Part shown: positions 26,472 to 35,270 of the stretch, one piece after another
Layout of the letters: each line of letters opens with the position of its first letter
Numbering within the stretch: position 1 is the first letter of the stretch
Source of the DNA: Catalinimonas alkaloidigena
GTDB lineage: Bacteria > Bacteroidota > Bacteroidia > Cytophagales > Flexibacteraceae
Direction of reading: 5' to 3'
NCBI RefSeq assembly: GCF_900100765.1
Contig: NZ_FNFO01000008.1
Location: 1-64,000 of the forward strand
DNA length: 64,000 nucleotides
The notes under the pieces: model-generated
Told to the model about the DNA's origin: nothing
Databases searched by the model: none
The model's input: the letters and a program-made list of their open reading frames with translations, nothing else
Position numbers and translations under genes: made by a program

Positions 26472-26846
26472 CTACAGGTCGAAGTATTTCTCGTAGTTTT
26501 CTTCGTTGCGCCAGAACCGGCGCGCCTCCCGGCGTACTTCTTTGATGAAGTCCGCATCGCCTTTCAGCTCGCGCCACTCACCCAGTCCCAGGTTCTCGCA
26601 CATGCGGTAAAACTGATCGCCCTGCCCGCCTTTGGTTTTGATCTTGACCATACCGCTCAGCAGCGGTCGTCCCTGCTCGTGTTCTTTCGTAGAGATATCG
26701 TTCAGAATGTCGATCAGGCGTGAGCGCTCGTGGCTGATTTCCAGATTCAGTCCCAGATCCGCGTCGTAAATCAGTTGAGGAAGCGAGATGGAACCTCGGC
26801 CGACCCGGCAAAAATGGATGAGTTTGTTGCGTACTCGGTTATTCAT
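26472..26846 (-). CDS. Conserved hypothetical protein
   Basis: A 124-residue soluble protein I cannot assign. It starts MNNRVRNKLIHFCRVGRG and has the stretch KTKGGQGDQFYRMCENLGLG and an ERSRLIDILNDIS helix. The C terminus is Arg, Glu and Tyr rich (RREARRFWRNEENYEKYFD). No signal peptide or membrane segment is seen. It is first in a pair with the M61 peptidase and divergent from the MutS-like gene. Confidence 0.65.
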   Translation of the reverse strand: MNNRVRNKLIHFCRVGRGSISLPQLIYDADLGLNLEISHERSRLIDILNDISTKEHEQGRPLLSGMVKIKTKGGQGDQFYRMCENLGLGEWRELKGDADFIKEVRREARRFWRNEENYEKYFDL

Positions 26847-26973
26847 GGTGGACACGTTTGAACAGGAGGTTGCCCGCAATTGTGCAACCCGTTCTTACCA
26901 AACAAAGCTCCAAATTAGCTTTTTCTCACCGATCATTGCAAATCGGGCGCTTCGTCCATCTGAGGGCATTCTC

Positions 26974-26981
26974 TATCTTTG
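26974..26981 (+). promoter_or_regulatory. -7 element directly before the MutS-like gene
   Basis: TATCTTTG is an exact TAnnTTTG match. The ATG at 26990 is only 8 bases past it, so the mRNA is nearly leaderless. TTC rather than TTG lies at the -33 distance. Confidence 0.6.
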
Positions 26982-26989
26982 CACCCTCC

Positions 26990-28792
26990 ATGTCCCAAGA
27001 CCTGCTATCGTTTTTCGAACAACGCGCCATCCGGTTTGGCCAGCGGCAAGCTGAGCTTCAACAGCGGTACAACTTGTATGCAACGGTGCGGGTTTTGTGG
27101 TTTCTGGCCGTGTTGGTGCTGACGTTCTACTTTGCCAACGTGCGTTTGCTGGGGGGAGTGGCCGCGACGCTGGCCATCGGTCTAGCGGGCTTTGTCATCG
27201 CTCTGAAACGCCATCAGCAAGTAGCCCATCAGCGCGACGAGGCCCGCCACCTGAAAGAGATCAACGACGAAGAAGCGGCCCGGCTGCGGCATCAGTTCCG
27301 GCACCTGCCCGACGGCGCGCAGTACGCCGACCTGCGGCATCCGTACACTTCCGATCTTGATGTTTTTGGTCCGCACTCCCTTTTCCAGTACCTGAACCGT
27401 ACGACTACGCACGAAGGTAGCAACCGCCTCGCGGCCTGGCTGCAATACCCGGCAGAAGCCGCTATCCTCGCCCAGCGCCACGCGGCCCTGCGCGAGTTGT
27501 CGGAACAACTCGATTGGCGGCAGCAGGTTCAGGCGGCGGGACGGCACGCCCCGGCCGCACAACCGCCGCTCCTCAACGAAACGCCTTCCCGTATTTTCCA
27601 GGAAAAGTCGTGGTTGAGCACCTTGCGGTGGGTTCTGCCGTTGGTTACGCTGACCCTGTTTGCCCTGGTGGCCCTAAGCATCCTGCCCCTTTGGGTGCCG
27701 CTGCTGGCGTTGCTGGGGCAGATCCTACTGCTGCGGCAGGTATTTCAACCGCTTTATGAAGCCACATTTCAGGGCGATGCCCAGGGAAAACGGCTGAAAT
27801 CGTATGTCGCGCTGTTTCAGGCCATAGAGCAAGCGTCGTTTTCCGCACCGCTTTTGCAGCGCCTCCATCAAACCCTTACGCAACCACAGCGAGCGTCGCG
27901 CGTAATCGCCGACCTGAGTGCCATTGTCCAGTGGCTCGACTCACGTGCCAATTTGCTCTACGGCATTTTTAACGGATTGCTGCTGATCGATCTGTGGATA
28001 TTGCACCGCCTGGAACGCTGGCAAGAGCACAACCTGCCGCAGCTCCCCGCCTGGCTCGATGCCCTCGCCGAACTGGACGCACTCAACAGCCTGGCGGCCA
28101 CGCACTTTGCCCATCCGGACTGGTGCTTGCCTGCCTCGTCCGACGAACCCGTTTTTCTGGAAGCTATTTCGCTGGGGCACCCGCTCCTTCCCCCCGACCG
28201 CCGCGTCACGAACGATCTGGCGCTTTCGGGCCTGGGCGAAACTTTACTGATTACCGGGGCCAACATGTCGGGCAAAAGTACGTTTCTGCGTACCGTAGGG
28301 GCCGGCATGGTAATGGCGTTGGCGGGCGCCCCTGTCTGTGCCGCACAAATGCGGGTCAGCCGGATGCAGGTCTTCACAAGCATGCGGACGCAAGATTCGC
28401 TGGAAGAGAGCGTGTCGGGTTTTTATGCAGAATTGAAACGTATCCGCCAACTGCTCGACCTGCTGAATACCACAGAGTTGCCCATCTTTTACATGCTGGA
28501 CGAGATTCTGAAAGGCACCAACTCGCGCGACCGGCACACCGGCGCGATGGCGCTGATCCACCAACTGCACCGTCGGCGGGCGTCGGGGATGGTTTCAACC
28601 CACGACATCGAACTGGGGCAACTGGAAAAAGACCTGGGCGTTTCGCTGAAAAACTTCAGTTTCAATAGCCAGATTGTCGGTGACGAAATCCGTTTCGACT
28701 ATCACCTGACCCCCGGCATCTGCCGGAGCTTCAACGCGACCAAACTCATGGAACAAATGGGAATCGCCATCGATTCCGAACCCACAACATAA
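26990..28792 (+). CDS. Membrane-associated MutS-family ATPase
   Basis: A 600-residue protein with a C-terminal MutS ATPase domain. The Walker A GANMSGKSTFLRT is near residue 423 and the Walker B FYMLDEILKGTNS near residue 500. The N-terminal half has four hydrophobic segments (around residues 35-75 and 205-240), and there is no mismatch-recognition domain. Such MutS-like membrane proteins are widespread in Bacteroidota; their role is unknown and they are not canonical MutS1 or MutS2. The start is the ATG at 26990; a longer upstream frame would cover the promoter. It is followed by purK after 6 bases. Confidence 0.82.
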   Translation: MSQDLLSFFEQRAIRFGQRQAELQQRYNLYATVRVLWFLAVLVLTFYFANVRLLGGVAATLAIGLAGFVIALKRHQQVAHQRDEARHLKEINDEEAARLRHQFRHLPDGAQYADLRHPYTSDLDVFGPHSLFQYLNRTTTHEGSNRLAAWLQYPAEAAILAQRHAALRELSEQLDWRQQVQAAGRHAPAAQPPLLNETPSRIFQEKSWLSTLRWVLPLVTLTLFALVALSILPLWVPLLALLGQILLLRQVFQPLYEATFQGDAQGKRLKSYVALFQAIEQASFSAPLLQRLHQTLTQPQRASRVIADLSAIVQWLDSRANLLYGIFNGLLLIDLWILHRLERWQEHNLPQLPAWLDALAELDALNSLAATHFAHPDWCLPASSDEPVFLEAISLGHPLLPPDRRVTNDLALSGLGETLLITGANMSGKSTFLRTVGAGMVMALAGAPVCAAQMRVSRMQVFTSMRTQDSLEESVSGFYAELKRIRQLLDLLNTTELPIFYMLDEILKGTNSRDRHTGAMALIHQLHRRRASGMVSTHDIELGQLEKDLGVSLKNFSFNSQIVGDEIRFDYHLTPGICRSFNATKLMEQMGIAIDSEPTT

Positions 28793-28798
28793 CCTCGT

Positions 28799-29929
28799 AT
28801 GCAACTTCCTTCGATCGGCGTGCTGGGCGGCGGCCAACTGGGCCGCATGCTGCTCCAGGCCGGCCTGAACCTCGACGTTACTTTCCACATGCTGGACCCG
28901 GACGCTCAGGCGCCCTGCCACGAATTGACGCCCCACTTTACCCACGGCTCGCTGACCGATCCGGACACGGTTCGGCAGTTTGGGCAGGCCGTTGATCTGG
29001 TCACCATCGAAATCGAAAACGTAAGTACCGACGCGCTAGAACATTTACAACAAGCTGGGAAGCGCGTGTTTCCGCAACCGCAGGTCATCCGCCTGATTCA
29101 GGACAAGCGACTACAAAAACAGTTTTACCAGCAGCACGGCATCCCGACGGCCGATTTTATCCTGACCGAAAATCGGGCAGATGCGGCACAATACGCCGAT
29201 TTCCTGCCCGCGTTCCACAAGTTGGGGCGAGAAGGATACGACGGACGGGGCGTGCAACGGCTAACAAGTGCCGCTGATCTCCCGAAAGCGTTCGATGCGC
29301 CGGGCCTCCTGGAAAAACTGGTGGACTTCGAAAAAGAAATTGCCGTGATCGTGGCACGGAACGAGCGAGGCGAGGTCAGCACCTTTCCGCCGGTCGAGAT
29401 GGTCTTTCATCCGGAACACAACCTGGTGGAATACCTGTATGCCCCCGCCCGCATCGACGAAGCCGTCGCGGCCGAAGCCGATCGTCTGGCTAAAAAACTG
29501 ATCACGGCGCTCGACATGGTCGGACTGCTGGCGGTCGAAATGTTTGTCGATAAATCGGGGCAGGTGTTGGTGAACGAAGTGGCACCCCGCCCGCACAACA
29601 GCGGCCACCATACCATCGAGGCCAACGCTACGTCTCAGTACGAGCAGCATCTGCGCGCCATCCTGAACCTTCCGCTCGGCCCGACCGACACGATCCGTCC
29701 GGCCGCCATGGTCAACCTGCTGGGAGAACCCGGCCACACCGGACCGGCTCATTATGAAGGGCTGAACGACGTGCTGGCGATGGAGGGCGTTCATGTCCAC
29801 CTGTACGGTAAGAAACTCACCAAACCTTTCCGGAAGATGGGCCACGTCACCATCGTCGACAGCGACCCCGAGCGGCTTTGGAGCAAGGCAGAAAAAGTTA
29901 AGAACATCCTGAAAGTCATTACACTATGA
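28799..29929 (+). CDS. purK: 5-(carboxyamino)imidazole ribonucleotide synthase
   Basis: A 376-residue ATP-grasp enzyme of purine synthesis that makes N5-CAIR from AIR, bicarbonate and ATP. The N-terminal GVLGGGQLGRMLLQAG and the NEVAPRPHNSGHHTIEA motif are diagnostic. Its stop overlaps the purE start (ATGA), so the two are translationally coupled. Confidence 0.96.
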   Translation: MQLPSIGVLGGGQLGRMLLQAGLNLDVTFHMLDPDAQAPCHELTPHFTHGSLTDPDTVRQFGQAVDLVTIEIENVSTDALEHLQQAGKRVFPQPQVIRLIQDKRLQKQFYQQHGIPTADFILTENRADAAQYADFLPAFHKLGREGYDGRGVQRLTSAADLPKAFDAPGLLEKLVDFEKEIAVIVARNERGEVSTFPPVEMVFHPEHNLVEYLYAPARIDEAVAAEADRLAKKLITALDMVGLLAVEMFVDKSGQVLVNEVAPRPHNSGHHTIEANATSQYEQHLRAILNLPLGPTDTIRPAAMVNLLGEPGHTGPAHYEGLNDVLAMEGVHVHLYGKKLTKPFRKMGHVTIVDSDPERLWSKAEKVKNILKVITL

Positions 29930-30441
29930 ATCCCCTTGTAGGCATTATCATGGGCAGCCAGTCCGACCTGAACGTAATGTCGGCGGCCGCCGAGCACCTA
30001 GAACAGTTGGGCGTTCCGTTCGAAGTTACGGTGGTGTCGGCGCACCGGACTCCCGAACGCATGTTCGACTACGCTCAAAACGCAAAAGCACGAGGCCTGA
30101 AAGTGATCATTGCCGGAGCAGGTGGGGCTGCGCACTTGCCGGGCATGGTGGCTTCGCTGACAACGCTACCCGTGATTGGGGTGCCCGTCAAATCCAGCAA
30201 CTCCATCGACGGCTGGGATTCGGTGTTGTCGATTTTGCAGATGCCATCGGGTGTACCTGTCGCCACGGTAGCCCTCAACGGAGCCGCAAACGCGGGGATT
30301 CTGGCGGCGCAGATGGTTGGCGCATTTGACGAACAGATCGCGAACAACCTGGCGGCATTTAAGGCCAAGCTCAAAGAGAAAGTTGAAAAATCGGTGCAAG
30401 ATCTCGACACCCGGGGGTATCGTGCCGTGTTAAAAGGGTAA
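29926..30441 (+). CDS. purE: N5-carboxyaminoimidazole ribonucleotide mutase
   Basis: A 171-residue class I PurE that converts N5-CAIR to CAIR. MGSQSDLNVMSAAAEHLEQLG and SAHRTPERM are present, as is the later GAGGAAHLPGMVAS. It overlaps purK by four bases and follows its enzyme in the pathway. No clear terminator lies in the 32 bases before the next convergent gene. Confidence 0.96.
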   Translation: MNPLVGIIMGSQSDLNVMSAAAEHLEQLGVPFEVTVVSAHRTPERMFDYAQNAKARGLKVIIAGAGGAAHLPGMVASLTTLPVIGVPVKSSNSIDGWDSVLSILQMPSGVPVATVALNGAANAGILAAQMVGAFDEQIANNLAAFKAKLKEKVEKSVQDLDTRGYRAVLKG

Positions 30442-30473
30442 CGCGCAGTACTAGTGTGCCGCCAGGAGGCCGT

Positions 30474-31241
30474 TTACCCGTCGAGCGAGGTTACTGGATA
30501 GAGCACCGGGTGGCTTGGGCTGGCATCCATCGCCAGATTCAGGACTTGCAACTGCAACAGGTAAAGCCCGTCGGGAATGGTAGGATCGACGTACACCAAT
30601 TCGGTAATGGTGGCATGGCGACGGATCTGCTCCGGATAGCGCCAGAACGCCCGGTGGGTCACTAGTTTCCCGCCGTCTACTTCCCGATCAACCGAAGGCA
30701 GGTCTACCAGCAAATGTTCCATTCCCTCGTCAGTCAGAAACTGCCCGATGGCAGCCTCCAGATACGGTGGATTTGTCCCGGAATAGTGCCGACTCAGTTT
30801 GGCAGCATCGTTCGGTAACGTGCGCAGCACAAGCGCTTCGGGACGAGGGTGCATCACTTTTTCCTGAAAGGACGATAGCCGTACGACGTGATCCTCCCCA
30901 ACCGTGTCGGGAGCAACGCTGACCACCTGCGCCATAAATATGTAGCGGTTCAGGCATTGGTTAAGAACGGCCTCCGGATCGGGTGAAATGTGTCCGTAAC
31001 ACTCGGTGTGGGTGCCATTGCCGTGCGGAGTCACGAACAGTTTCTGATAGTTTACCGGCCCGCCCTCTGCTACACTGCCCACAAAGCTGCCCAGGCGAAT
31101 CACTTCGGCCGCAGGCGGATCGGCGTAGTAGCAGTTGGGATTTTCGTAATTCGGCGTCAGGGGAATGGAAATGACGAGCGGTCGCGCGAGGTTGGCACGG
31201 TAACTCTTCCCGGCAAACGTGAAGTCAGTCGTCTGAATCAT
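30474..31241 (-). CDS. Cyclase-family metal-dependent hydrolase (kynurenine-formamidase-like)
   Basis: A 255-residue protein. The metal-binding motif reads HGNGTHTECYGH, like the cyclase/formamidase HxGTHxD-x3-H signature, but with Glu at the Asp position. The family includes arylformamidases, isatin hydrolase and polyketide cyclase-like enzymes, so the substrate is not known. No signal peptide is visible. Its ATG at 31241 overlaps the hemW stop by four bases. A longer upstream frame overlaps hemW and is rejected. Confidence 0.75.
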   Translation of the reverse strand: MIQTTDFTFAGKSYRANLARPLVISIPLTPNYENPNCYYADPPAAEVIRLGSFVGSVAEGGPVNYQKLFVTPHGNGTHTECYGHISPDPEAVLNQCLNRYIFMAQVVSVAPDTVGEDHVVRLSSFQEKVMHPRPEALVLRTLPNDAAKLSRHYSGTNPPYLEAAIGQFLTDEGMEHLLVDLPSVDREVDGGKLVTHRAFWRYPEQIRRHATITELVYVDPTIPDGLYLLQLQVLNLAMDASPSHPVLYPVTSLDG

Positions 31242-32371
31242 GATTCTACGTAAAAGAGATCGGCCGCCAGCTCGTCGGCCAGCAGCTTGCCTTTTTCGGT
31301 CAGCAAAAGCGTCGCTCCCTGCTGCTGCATGAGGCCGCGTTGTGTGGCGTGAGCAATGTACTGCTGTTGCTCTGCCGTCAGGGCAAATCCGTACTTTTCC
31401 TGTAAGTGCTCTAGATCGCACCCCCATTGCGTACGGAGGCTGGTCATCAGGTATTCGTTCGCGGCATTTTCGGGCGAGAGTTCGTCCATCGTAAAAGGAA
31501 TTTCGTGCTTCGCCAGGGCTTGCACGTATTTCGCGTTATGGGCCACGTTGAATTGTCGGTTCCGTCCGTCGTACGAATGCGCGCTAGGCCCCACCCCGAG
31601 GTAAGGCTCCCCGCACCAATAGTTGCGGTTGTGACGCGAATAACGGCCGGGTTGGGCAAAATTAGAAATCTCGTAATGCTCATATCCCTGTTGCGTCAGC
31701 GTGGCCACCAACTGCTCAAATTGTTCGGCGGCAAACTCGTCGGAGACGGGTGTCAGCTTCCCTTTCCGTTGCCAATGGCCGAATACGGTCTGCGGCTCGA
31801 TGGTCAGGCAATAGGCGGAGATGTGCGGAACCTGCAACTGTAGCGCCTGGGCCAGATCCTGCTGCCAGATGGCGTGCGTATCGGCCGGGATGCCGTAAAT
31901 CAGGTCGATGGTCAGATTTTCAAATCCGTATTCCTGCGCCTGCTGCACACAGGTGGTAGCTTGCGAGGCGTTATGCGCCCGATGCAGAAACCGCAGGTGT
32001 GGCTCATGAAACGATTGAATTCCTATGCTGAGGCGGTTGATTCCGCATCGGCGCAAAATCGCTAATTTGTCCGTCGTCAGGTCGTCGGGATTGGCTTCCA
32101 GCGTAATTTCGGGCCGCGGCCCTACGTTGTAAAGGCGATGAATGGTTTCCAGGAGAGCTTGTAACTCTGCTTCTTCCAGCAGCGAAGGCGTACCGCCCCC
32201 GAAGTAAATGGTCTGCACGGCGTGGTTTTCCAGGTACGGAACCTGGAGCGTCAGTTCGTGTTGTAGAGCCTGAACCACAGCGCTTTTCTGCGCCGGATTG
32301 GTGCTAAAATGGAAGTCGCAGTAATGGCAAGCCTGTCGGCAGAAGGGAATATGCAGGTAAATACCAGCCAC
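31238..32371 (-). CDS. hemW: Radical SAM heme chaperone HemW
   Basis: A 378-residue radical SAM protein. The [4Fe-4S] Cys motif is CRQACHYC (Cys11, 15 and 18). The stretches TIYFGGGTPSLL and RLSIGIQSFHEPHLRFLHRAHN match HemW, which holds heme and may load it onto apoproteins; older annotations call it oxygen-independent coproporphyrinogen oxidase. I start at GTG (32371), because the conserved family N terminus (VAGIYLHIPFC) begins there and no ATG is in frame. Its 5' end meets the divergent Omp85 gene, and its stop overlaps the cyclase start. Confidence 0.88.
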   Translation of the reverse strand: MAGIYLHIPFCRQACHYCDFHFSTNPAQKSAVVQALQHELTLQVPYLENHAVQTIYFGGGTPSLLEEAELQALLETIHRLYNVGPRPEITLEANPDDLTTDKLAILRRCGINRLSIGIQSFHEPHLRFLHRAHNASQATTCVQQAQEYGFENLTIDLIYGIPADTHAIWQQDLAQALQLQVPHISAYCLTIEPQTVFGHWQRKGKLTPVSDEFAAEQFEQLVATLTQQGYEHYEISNFAQPGRYSRHNRNYWCGEPYLGVGPSAHSYDGRNRQFNVAHNAKYVQALAKHEIPFTMDELSPENAANEYLMTSLRTQWGCDLEHLQEKYGFALTAEQQQYIAHATQRGLMQQQGATLLLTEKGKLLADELAADLFYVES

Positions 32372-34183
32372 GTGTGTCGTCGAATTTTCACCGCAAAACA
32401 ACAAAAGCGAGCGTTTTCATTCCATCTGCGTGGAGTAAAGTTTGTCGTTGCCGGTTGGCTCGGCCTTTTGCTGGCGAAGCCGGTCGTTGCACAAACGAAA
32501 GTTTACCTCGCCCCGCGGGTTGATGCTCAGGAGGCGGCAGCGACGCTCCGCCCCTATCGTTTTCGCACCGAACATCCAGATTCGGCGGCGGCGGCTAAAA
32601 CGGCAGAAGACCTATTGCGTCAACTTCAACGCGATGGTTTTCTGGCCGCTTCCATCGATTCGTTGCAACTGGCGAGTGATACGCTCGTGCCCTATTTTCA
32701 TGTGGGTGCACACTACCGGTGGGCGTGGTTACGGCCGGGCAATGTGCCGGAAGTGTGGCTCACCAAAGCGGGATTTCGGGAGCGTTTTTACCAGCAGATG
32801 CCGTTTCGTGGTCCACAATTGGCGCGCCTGGAGGAGGCCCTTCTGAGGCTGGCCGAAAGCAACGGGTATCCGTTTGCTACCTTACGACTCGATTCGTTGC
32901 AACTCCAAGAGGATCAGTTGCATGCCACGCTGCACTACGAACCCGGTCCCATCATCACGTTCGATTCGGCACGTGTGCAGGGCGACGTTAAGATCAAGTC
33001 GAAATTCATGGCGCGTTACCTGCGCATCCAGCCCGGCGATCTGTACGACCAGCGGCGCGTTGAGACGGCACGTCGCCTGCTACAGCAGTTGCCTTACCTG
33101 CGCGAGTTACGTGCGCCGACCGTAACGTTTTCGGCTGGGGAAGCGCGGCCTTATTTTTTCGTGGAGCCCCGGCGCGTCAACCAGATTGACGGCATTGTGG
33201 GATTTCTGCCTAACCAGCGGAGCGGAAAACTGCTTATCAACGGACAGTTTACACTCGAACTTTATAACTTATTTAATGCGGGCAAAGAACTAAAGGCGCA
33301 CTGGCAAAGCACCAAGCCGCAGTCGCAGCTGCTTGATCTGGCCTACGTCCATCCGGTGTTGTTCGGCTCTCTGCTAGAATTGGGGGCTAACTTTTACCTG
33401 CTCAAAGAAGACTCGACGTTCCTGAACCAACAGACTCAACTGGCACTGGGCTACCCGCTACGACAGGCCGGAAAGCTTTCGTTTTACACCCTACGCCAAC
33501 GCTCGCGCAACAATCAGGCGGTGGCAACCAGCACCGACCCGTCGTTGATTCCGGAAGTAGCCAGTTTCGATCTTAATTCATACGGCTTGGCGTACGAACG
33601 CCGGTCGCTCGACGATCTGCTGTACCCGCACCGGGGCTGGCTGCTGACCACCCAGACGGCGGTAGGCAACAAGCGCATTCGACCGACGGCGACTACCGAA
33701 GCTTGGTTCGACAGCATCGACCCGCAAAGTTTCCAACTCCAGGTGCGACTGCGCGCGGAGCGCTATTCGTCGCTCAAATCCCGGCTGGTGCTGCTGACCC
33801 GCGTGCAAGGCGGTGCATTGTTCAACAAAAATCTGTTTCTGAACGACCTGTACCGGCTCGGCGGACTCGCCACGTTGCGCGGATTTAACGAAAACTTTTT
33901 TTACGCTTCGCGCTACGCCGTTGGTACGGCAGAAGTGCGCTTTTTTACGGACGACAGCTCTTATCTGCTGGTATTTTTCGACCAGGGCTGGGGACAGTTT
34001 CGCTCACCGGGTTCTGCCACGCCCTTTTTCGATTTTCCGTTAGGGGCTGGTGCAGGGCTGAGTTTCCGAACCGCCGCCGGAATCTTTAACTTTGTATATT
34101 CGATGGGATATTCTCGCGCACAGGCTCAGGCATTTGCGCCGTCTCAGTCCAAAATTCACTTTGGCTTGCTGAGTCGGTTTTAA
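32351..34183 (+). CDS. Omp85/BamA-TamA-like outer membrane protein
   Basis: A protein of about 610 residues. After an N-terminal hydrophobic signal-like segment (ending about KPVVAQT) comes a periplasmic part with POTRA-like alternation, then a barrel ending in LNDLYRLGGLATLRGFNENFFYASRY (the conserved RGF region) and a final Phe in SRF. It resembles the BamA/TamA family, whose members insert barrels or export surface proteins. The exact start is uncertain: ATG 32309, ATG 32351 and GTG 32372 are all in frame, and the first two lie inside hemW on the other strand. No partner for a two-partner system is adjacent. Confidence 0.75.
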   Translation: MQVNTSHVCRRIFTAKQQKRAFSFHLRGVKFVVAGWLGLLLAKPVVAQTKVYLAPRVDAQEAAATLRPYRFRTEHPDSAAAAKTAEDLLRQLQRDGFLAASIDSLQLASDTLVPYFHVGAHYRWAWLRPGNVPEVWLTKAGFRERFYQQMPFRGPQLARLEEALLRLAESNGYPFATLRLDSLQLQEDQLHATLHYEPGPIITFDSARVQGDVKIKSKFMARYLRIQPGDLYDQRRVETARRLLQQLPYLRELRAPTVTFSAGEARPYFFVEPRRVNQIDGIVGFLPNQRSGKLLINGQFTLELYNLFNAGKELKAHWQSTKPQSQLLDLAYVHPVLFGSLLELGANFYLLKEDSTFLNQQTQLALGYPLRQAGKLSFYTLRQRSRNNQAVATSTDPSLIPEVASFDLNSYGLAYERRSLDDLLYPHRGWLLTTQTAVGNKRIRPTATTEAWFDSIDPQSFQLQVRLRAERYSSLKSRLVLLTRVQGGALFNKNLFLNDLYRLGGLATLRGFNENFFYASRYAVGTAEVRFFTDDSSYLLVFFDQGWGQFRSPGSATPFFDFPLGAGAGLSFRTAAGIFNFVYSMGYSRAQAQAFAPSQSKIHFGLLSRF

Positions 34184-34226
34184 TGGTTCGTCATCACGTA
34201 TTTTATTGCCAACTTAGTACCCCTTT

Positions 34227-35270
34227 ATGCTCGACCTACTCCTTGCTTTCGTCTGGGCTTTTATGATTTCTGTTTTTGCCATTCCGTCGATCGTACGGGT
34301 AGCACATCAGAAAAACCTGCTCGACGAGCCCAACTTCCGGACCGTTCACGTCTCCCTGACCCCACGCCTGGGTGGCTTGGCCATTTTTGCCGGATTTACT
34401 TCAGCGCTCACCATTTTCGGAGAGGTAACTCCCGAAATTCAGCAAGTGCTGGCCGGGTGCATTCTCCTCTTCTTTGTGGGCATGAAGGACGATATCGTCG
34501 CGATTTCGCCTTTCAAAAAATTTTTCATTCAGATCCTGGCCACCGGAGTCGTTATGTTCATGAGCAACATTCGGCTGACCAGTTTTCAAGGTTTTCTCGG
34601 CATCTATGAGCTAGATCCCGGCCTGAGCTACGGCATTACGTTTCTGGCGATCATCGGCATTACCAACGCCATTAACCTGATCGACGGGCTTGACGGCCTG
34701 GCCGGCACGATTGTGACCGTCATCGCCACGACGTTTGGTATTTATTTCTACCGGTACGGTGCTGGTGGCGATCAAGCCTACGCCGGGGTAGCGTTCTGCC
34801 TGATTGGCGGCATCATCGGCTTCTTACGTTATAATTTGCACAAAGCCATCATTTTCATGGGCGACACGGGCTCCTTGCTGTGTGGCTTTCTGGTCGCTGT
34901 GATGGCGGTCAAGTTTGTGGAAATGAAAACCGTACCCAACGCACCTTCGCTGGCTGTGGCGATCCTGATCATTCCGCTGTTTGACACGTTGCGCGTCTTT
35001 GCCACCCGGATTTTGCGAGGGGCTTCGCCCTTTTCTCCGGACAAAAATCACATACACCATATTCTGATCGGAGCCGGTCTTTCTCAATTGGTTACGGTTG
35101 GCTTACTTGCGTTGATAAACCTCGCCGTTGTGGCCGCTGCTATCTACTTTGCTCCTTTGCGGAACAATCTACTTTTACTGGGTCTGCTGGTGGTATGCCT
35201 TATGGCCAGCGGTCTGCTGGAGTATCTGCGGCGGCGGCGGCAACGGAAGAATCAACTGGTGCGTCGATGA
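34227..35270 (+). CDS. Undecaprenyl-phosphate sugar-1-phosphate transferase (WecA/MraY family)
   Basis: A 347-residue membrane enzyme with about 10 hydrophobic segments. The catalytic motifs are NAINLIDGLDGLAG and FMGDTGSLLCGF, and the HH motif (DKNHIHHILI) lies near residue 270. This set marks the polyprenyl-phosphate N-acetylhexosamine-1-phosphate transferases. WecA-type initiation of a surface glycan is more likely than MraY, because there is no cell-wall cluster around it. The stop overlaps the DUF4271 start (ATGA). Confidence 0.85.
   Translation: MLDLLLAFVWAFMISVFAIPSIVRVAHQKNLLDEPNFRTVHVSLTPRLGGLAIFAGFTSALTIFGEVTPEIQQVLAGCILLFFVGMKDDIVAISPFKKFFIQILATGVVMFMSNIRLTSFQGFLGIYELDPGLSYGITFLAIIGITNAINLIDGLDGLAGTIVTVIATTFGIYFYRYGAGGDQAYAGVAFCLIGGIIGFLRYNLHKAIIFMGDTGSLLCGFLVAVMAVKFVEMKTVPNAPSLAVAILIIPLFDTLRVFATRILRGASPFSPDKNHIHHILIGAGLSQLVTVGLLALINLAVVAAAIYFAPLRNNLLLLGLLVVCLMASGLLEYLRRRRQRKNQLVRR

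Noticed and set aside
31242-31427. N-terminal extension of the cyclase-family protein
   Set aside because: It is Arg-rich, of random composition, and lies inside hemW; the conserved family start is at 31241.
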